Notes under the pieces: model-generated
Database searches by the model: none
What the model was told of the DNA's origin: nothing
What the model saw: the letters and a program-made list of their open reading frames with translations, nothing else
Part shown: positions 14,119 through 17,898 of the stretch, in pieces
How positions within the stretch are numbered: the first letter of the stretch is position 1
Layout: each line of letters begins with the position of its first letter
Position numbers and translations under genes: made by a program
Source of the DNA: Nocardioidaceae bacterium
GTDB taxonomy: Bacteria > Actinomycetota > Actinomycetes > Propionibacteriales > Nocardioidaceae
NCBI GenBank assembly: GCA_013696015.1
Contig: JACCZI010000046.1
Location: 1 to 17,898 of the forward strand
Direction of reading: 5' to 3'
Length of the DNA: 17,898 bases

Positions 14119-14922
14119 CTAGCGCTTGGCCACGAAGACACCCTGGTAGGGGCCGTGACCATCCGCCGTGGGGCAGCTCTCTCCCCCGACCGGGGCGTCC
14201 CAGAGCGGACCAACGACGTAGCCGTTCAGGTTTTTGACCGCTCCCATCATGCATGCCGCGGGAGTGTCGGCCAGACCCTTGAGCGGCTTGGAGGACCGCA
14301 GCGGGAAGATGACCTGGACCCAGTGGCCCGTGGGGACGTTCCAGGCGCCTTTCGGCGGTGAGAATTCCAAGCCGTACGCGCCCTTGGTGGCCCGGTTGGG
14401 GCACTTCTTGCCCTTGATCTGACGCGACTTGCCCTCGGCGACGCCGGTGTAGCAGCGAACGGGGTTGGACTTGCCGATCGCGAGCTTTGTCTTGCGAGGC
14501 AACATCACCTCGGTGACGGCCTCGTCACCTGTGTCGTCGAACCCGGAGCGTCCGACCCAGATCGACCTGAGGTACACCTGGCCCGCCTTGGGCGAGCTCG
14601 CGTCCGCCGCGCCCTTGTACCCGACCTGCTCGAGCGTGCTGACATAGATGGTGCCGGTGACGGGACTCTGTTCGTACGTGTGGGACGGCTTGCCGAACAG
14701 CCACTTCCGCTTCGCTGCGGCCGCAGCGGCGGCGTACACAATGTTGTCGCCGGGGCGCATGGTCACCTTGGCCGCCGCAACCGGCTGGCTCTCTTCCGGT
14801 GCCATCGCTGGCGCCGCCTGAGTCGAGGCGGCCACCATCAACAGCGCCGTCGCTGCCGCAGCTGCAGCCCTGGCGACCGCTGGATGGCCGATGAACCGTG
14901 GGGGATACGAGGGTGCCTCCAT
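14119..14922 (-). CDS. secreted protein of unknown function
   Basis: 267-residue protein with an N-terminal export signal: an Ala-rich hydrophobic stretch (15-35) ending in a TQAAPAMA region. The mature part has no membrane helix. It is basic and rich in Gly, Lys and aromatic residues, with four cysteines (157, 174, 224, 250) that could form two disulfides. Segments such as GTIYVSTLEQVGYKG (90-104), GLEFSPPKGAWNVPTGHWVQVIFPLRSSKPLKG (184-216) and NGYVVGPLWDAPVGGESCP (233-251) suggest a compact beta-rich domain. I recognise no family or catalytic motif. The ATG at 14922 has AGAGG eight nt upstream, which supports the start. It stands alone, divergent from the CHAD gene and convergent with the tRNA. 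Confidence 0.8.
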   Translation of the reverse strand: MEAPSYPPRFIGHPAVARAAAAAATALLMVAASTQAAPAMAPEESQPVAAAKVTMRPGDNIVYAAAAAAAKRKWLFGKPSHTYEQSPVTGTIYVSTLEQVGYKGAADASSPKAGQVYLRSIWVGRSGFDDTGDEAVTEVMLPRKTKLAIGKSNPVRCYTGVAEGKSRQIKGKKCPNRATKGAYGLEFSPPKGAWNVPTGHWVQVIFPLRSSKPLKGLADTPAACMMGAVKNLNGYVVGPLWDAPVGGESCPTADGHGPYQGVFVAKR

Positions 14923-15146
14923 CGCGGGCCTCTTCTATGAAGGGCACACCGGCCGACGCCTCCATTCGCCTACCGCGCGGTCGCCGGTGAGCCAACGGCT
15001 CGACCCTGGCACCGCGTCGAGCCGCTGGCAAGACCGTCCGCCGGACAAGGTGTCGGAGTCGCCGGGGTGTCTCGTGCGAGCCCGGCAAACAGTGACGGCA
15101 TGATGAGCCGACAGTCCGCCACCGAGGCCACCCCGGAGACAGCCCG

Positions 15147-16682
15147 ATGTCAGCGCCGAAGGAGTTCACCTGCGCGGCTGACGACTGGGCCCGGGCCTCG
15201 AAGGAGATCTACCAGCGGATGGCGCTGTCCATCGAGGCGGAGCAAGTGCGCAGCCTCATGTTCCTGGACACGTTCGACTGGCGCCTCTACCGGGCGGGTT
15301 ACGTGCTCGCACACGTCGATGACACCCTCGAGCTGTCCGACCGCGAGACCGGAACCGTGGTGGCGAGGGCGGCCGCTCACAACGGCACAGCAATGAACGG
15401 CGAGCTGCCCGGCAAGCTGCGCGGTCGACTTGCTGGTGTCCTGGGACTGCGGGCTCTCGCGGCGGTCGCTTCTGTCGACTCGAGCTCCGTCGTACTCGCC
15501 GCCCGCAACGACGACGCAAAAACCGTGGCCCGCCTCGTGCTGTCAGACTCGCGCGTCGACCACGGCGGGCGGCGCGCAACGCTTAAGTACCGGTTGTCGG
15601 TCGTGCCGTTGCGGGGGTACGACAGGCACGCCTCGCGGCTCAGCGAGGAACTCGCAGGGACGGCGGGCGTGGAGCCGATCTCCAGCTCCCTGTTCGAGGA
15701 AGCCGTCGCCGCCACCGGTCGTCGGCCGGGCGACTACACGAGCAAGCTCTCGTTGGACCTGAACCGCGACGTGTCCACGTACGACGCCGCGAGGCTCATC
15801 TATCGCACGTTGCTGCAGGTGATGAACGCCAACCGGGCGGGGGTGGTTCAGGAGCTCGACACCGAGTATCTGCATGACTTCCGCGTCGCGGTACGCCGGA
15901 CTCGATCGGCCCTGAAGGAGTTAGCCGGTTCGCTGCCGGTCGAGCTGGAGAACCGCTTCCGCGACGAGTTCCGGTGGCTCGGGCAGGCGACCACCCCGAC
16001 TCGCGATCTCGACGTCTGCCTCCTCGAGTTTCCTGCGTTCAGACAGCGGGTCGGCGTCAGCAGCGGCGATCTAGATCCGCTTCACGCCCTTGTCTCCGAC
16101 GAGAAGCGTCGCGCCCACGCCCGCCTGCGCACCGAGCTCCGCTCAACGCGGTACCAACGACTGTGCAAGGAGTGGAGCCGAGCGGTCGACGCTGAGGCCC
16201 CGTCAACTGGGGCGGGCCCGGTGGGCACCACCTCCATCGGTGAGCTCGCCGATGCGCGCATCCGCCGGGTGGCACGGCACGTGCTGCGCGACGGCAGCCG
16301 CATCGACGACGCCTCACCTGCGGAGTCCCTGCATGACCTGCGCAAGCGCTGTAAGGAGCTGCGCTACCTGCTGGAGTTCTTCAGCTCGCTCTACGAGCCC
16401 AAGCTGCACCGGTCGCTGCTCGTCGAGCTCAAGGCCCTGCAGCTCAACCTGGGGCAGTTCCAGGACACGCAGGTGCAACGGCACGCATTGGAGGAGTACG
16501 CGGAGCGGTTGCTCGAGGCCAAGAAGACACCAGCGGCCGCGTTGTTGGCCATTGGTCGGCTGGTCGCCGTCCTCGAGGACCAGCAACGCACTGCCCGCAC
16601 CGAGTTCGCCGACCGTTTCTCGGAGTTCGCCGGAGCCAAGAACCGGAGCCGCCTCTCAGCTTTGACAGAGGCGCGCCCATGA
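15147..16682 (+). CDS. CHAD-domain protein with CYTH-like N-terminus
   Basis: 511-residue cytoplasmic protein. The N-terminal half (about 28-205) is a degenerate CYTH/triphosphate-tunnel-like domain: it keeps FLDTFDWRLYRAGYVLAHVDD (39-59) but lacks the ExExK motif, so catalysis is doubtful. The C-terminal half (about 208-495) is a CHAD domain with its two repeats of basic helices: LHDFRVAVRRTRSALKEL (242-259) and LHDLRKRCKELRYLLEFF (395-412). CHAD domains bind polyphosphate and have been found on polyphosphate granules. GGAG eight nt before the ATG supports the start. An ATGA overlap couples it to a ParA ATPase, and a Nudix/histidine phosphatase gene follows, a context that suggests phosphate or polyphosphate metabolism. 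Confidence 0.9.
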   Translation: MSAPKEFTCAADDWARASKEIYQRMALSIEAEQVRSLMFLDTFDWRLYRAGYVLAHVDDTLELSDRETGTVVARAAAHNGTAMNGELPGKLRGRLAGVLGLRALAAVASVDSSSVVLAARNDDAKTVARLVLSDSRVDHGGRRATLKYRLSVVPLRGYDRHASRLSEELAGTAGVEPISSSLFEEAVAATGRRPGDYTSKLSLDLNRDVSTYDAARLIYRTLLQVMNANRAGVVQELDTEYLHDFRVAVRRTRSALKELAGSLPVELENRFRDEFRWLGQATTPTRDLDVCLLEFPAFRQRVGVSSGDLDPLHALVSDEKRRAHARLRTELRSTRYQRLCKEWSRAVDAEAPSTGAGPVGTTSIGELADARIRRVARHVLRDGSRIDDASPAESLHDLRKRCKELRYLLEFFSSLYEPKLHRSLLVELKALQLNLGQFQDTQVQRHALEEYAERLLEAKKTPAAALLAIGRLVAVLEDQQRTARTEFADRFSEFAGAKNRSRLSALTEARP

Positions 16683-17446
16683 GAACGGTCGCGACGTACA
16701 GCATCAAAGGCGGCGTCGGCAAGACGAGCGCCGCTCTCAACCTCGCGTACCTCGCCGCTCGCGACGGTCAGCGCACCCTCGTCTGGGACCTCGATCCGCA
16801 GGCTGCCGCCACCTTCTTGTTTCGCGTCCGCCCCCGCATCAAAGGCGGCGGCAAGGCGCTGGTCAGGGGCAAGCGCGACATCGATGACGCGATCAAGGCC
16901 ACCGACTTCCCCGGCCTTGACCTGCTCCCCGCGGACTTCTCGTACCGGCACATGGACCTTATGCTCGACGACGCCAAACGGCCGACCAGGCAACTAGGCA
17001 AGCTGCTCAAGCCGTTGTCGCTCGACTACGACCTCGTGGTTCTTGACTGCCCGCCAAGCATCTCGTTGGTGTCGGAGAACGTCTTCCAGGCGGCGGACCT
17101 GCTGCTGGTGCCGCTCATCCCGACGACTTTGTCGCTGCGCACGTTCGACCAGTTGCTGGGGGTCGTCGCCGCGCTGGACGGCCGACGTCCCGACGTCCGC
17201 GCCTTCTTCTCGATGGTCGACGGTAGGAAACGGCTGCACGCCGACATCATGCGGGACCTGCCGCACAACAGATCCGACATCCTGAAGGCCTCCGTGCCAT
17301 CCGCGACCGACGTGGAGCGGATGGGTCTCACCCGTCAGCCCGTGGTTGTCTCCAACCCCGGCGGTCGAGCGGCTCAGGCCTACACAGCCCTCTGGCAGGA
17401 ATGCCACGACGCCCTGTTCGGTCCCGGTGCGGGTACGGCGCCTTGA
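16679..17446 (+). CDS. orphan ParA/MinD-family ATPase coupled to CHAD gene
   Basis: 255-residue ATPase with the deviant Walker A KGGVGKTS (10-17, signature Lys10), the A' motif VWDLDPQAAAT (35-45), Walker B LVVLDCPPS (119-127), and the ParA-type NVFQAADLLLVPLIPTTLSLRTFDQL segment (134-159). It lacks the N-terminal helix-turn-helix of plasmid P1-type ParA, and no ParB-like gene or parS-like site is seen nearby, so chromosome or plasmid partition is unlikely. Its ATG overlaps the CHAD stop, implying co-translation. ParA ATPases position many cargos (chromosomes, carboxysomes, chemosensory clusters); here the CHAD protein is the natural candidate adaptor. That role is inferred, not seen. Confidence 0.92.
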   Translation: MRTVATYSIKGGVGKTSAALNLAYLAARDGQRTLVWDLDPQAAATFLFRVRPRIKGGGKALVRGKRDIDDAIKATDFPGLDLLPADFSYRHMDLMLDDAKRPTRQLGKLLKPLSLDYDLVVLDCPPSISLVSENVFQAADLLLVPLIPTTLSLRTFDQLLGVVAALDGRRPDVRAFFSMVDGRKRLHADIMRDLPHNRSDILKASVPSATDVERMGLTRQPVVVSNPGGRAAQAYTALWQECHDALFGPGAGTAP

Positions 17447-17459
17447 TGGGCGAGGCACA

Positions 17460-17898
17460 GTGATCGAGGCCGCCGGCGGTGTGGTCTGGCGGCCTGCGGA
17501 CCGGGGTGTCGAGATCGTGCTGGTGCATCGGCCGAAGTATGACGACTGGTCGCTGCCCAAAGGCAAGCTGCAGGCTGGTGAACCGCCCGTTCTCGGTGCG
17601 CTGCGCGAGGTGAAGGAGGAAACCGGCAGCGACGTCAGGCTGGGTCGTGCCTTGGGCAAGCTGCGGTACCGGGTCAACGGCTCGGCCAAGCGGGTCCGTT
17701 ACTGGGACATGGTGGCTACCAGCGGAGACTTCCAGGCATGCGACGAGATCGACGCGATCGAGTGGCTGACGCCCAGGGAGGCGAGGCGCAGGCTTCAGGG
17801 GACTCAGTACCAGGAGGCTCTCGACTGGTTCCTGGCCGACCCCCGCCCGTCCTGGCCACTCATCCTGCTGCGGCACGCCACGGCCGGCAGCGCCTCGA
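17460..17898 (+). CDS. Nudix hydrolase with C-terminal histidine phosphatase domain, MutT1-like (partial)
   Basis: The first 146 codons of a gene cut by the right window edge. Residues 1-125 form a Nudix domain with an intact Nudix box, GKLQAGE-x7-REVKEETG (35-56), in which Glu50, Glu53 and Glu54 would bind metal. After a DPRPSWP linker comes LILLRHATAG (134-143), the start of a histidine-phosphatase (SixA/phosphoglycerate-mutase type) domain with the RHA motif at 138-140. This Nudix-HP fusion is the architecture of mycobacterial MutT1, which cleans up 8-oxo-GTP/dGTP and dinucleoside polyphosphates. GTG at 17460 is 13 nt past the parA stop and starts right before the conserved AAGGVVW strand; the ATG at 17446 is in a frame that stops at once. 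In many actinobacteria this gene neighbours ppk, which might lie just outside the window. Confidence 0.88.
   Translation, partial: MIEAAGGVVWRPADRGVEIVLVHRPKYDDWSLPKGKLQAGEPPVLGALREVKEETGSDVRLGRALGKLRYRVNGSAKRVRYWDMVATSGDFQACDEIDAIEWLTPREARRRLQGTQYQEALDWFLADPRPSWPLILLRHATAGSAS

Noticed and set aside
14923..15146. The 224-nt gap between the secreted-protein and CHAD genes as a place for a small gene or riboswitch.
   Set aside because: A short ORF starting near 15101 overlaps the CHAD gene and lacks protein-like features. Only a 10-bp palindrome ACCGCGCGGT (14972-14981) stands out, which is expected by chance at this GC content.
16679..17446. ParA gene as a sign of an integrated plasmid or the chromosome origin.
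   Set aside because: There is no ParB, parS-like repeat, replication gene or dnaA/gid neighbourhood, and it is translationally coupled to a CHAD gene instead.
1..17898. CRISPR arrays, tandem repeats, insertion sequences or phage genes.
   Set aside because: No regularly spaced repeats, transposase motifs or phage-like proteins were seen in any frame.

Overview
The window is a stretch of ordinary chromosome from a high-GC Gram-positive bacterium, almost certainly an actinobacterium. The evidence is the strong G/C bias at third codon positions, frequent GTG starts, many ATGA/GTGA stop-start overlaps, a mycobacterial-type MenB, and the actinobacterial tRNA-adenosine-deaminase-associated gene next to tadA. 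A nocardioid-like (Propionibacteriales) host would fit, but sequence reading alone cannot prove it. No transposase, integrase, phage gene or CRISPR array was seen.

Layout. 1-1.4 kb (+): a DoxX/DoxD-like membrane protein, a small four-helix membrane protein translationally coupled to it, and a hotdog thioesterase that resembles E. coli YdiI/MenI. 1.4-3.6 kb (-): a MarR regulator followed by a 14-TM DHA2 drug exporter, coupled by a GTGA overlap and convergent with the thioesterase. 3.7-5.3 kb (+): a TenA-like protein of the 'E' (cysteine-less) type, then menB. 5.3-6.1 kb (-): a polytopic membrane protein. 6.1-6.9 kb (+): a DUF2975 membrane protein and a small XRE regulator, preceded by a TTGACA promoter overlaid with TATCGATA-type palindromes. 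7.0-9.8 kb (+): a complete three-subunit proton-translocating transhydrogenase operon, pntAA-pntAB-pntB. 9.8-10.5 kb (-): upp. 10.6-11.5 kb (+): the tRNA-deaminase-associated protein and tadA. 11.5-11.6 kb: a 61-nt inverted-repeat element. 11.7-14.0 kb (+): an ABC exporter ATPase, a permease and a signal-peptide/C-anchor protein, all joined by ATGA overlaps. 14.0 kb: tRNA-Ser(CGA). 14.1-14.9 kb (-): an unrecognised secreted protein. 15.1-17.9 kb (+): a CHAD-domain protein, an orphan ParA-type ATPase coupled to it by an ATGA overlap, and the start of a Nudix plus histidine-phosphatase (MutT1-like) gene cut by the window edge.

How the genes work together. The MenI-like thioesterase and MenB would catalyse successive menaquinone steps, although 3 kb of unrelated genes separates them. 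upp, the deaminase-associated gene, tadA and tRNA-Ser look like a conserved neighbourhood; the ABC cassette, with the inverted repeat at its upstream edge, sits between tadA and the tRNA.

The most intriguing unit is CHAD-ParA-Nudix/HP. CHAD domains bind polyphosphate and MutT1-type genes often lie near polyphosphate kinase. A ParA ATPase with no ParB, co-translated with a CHAD protein, could be a positioning or segregation system for polyphosphate granules. That role is inference only.
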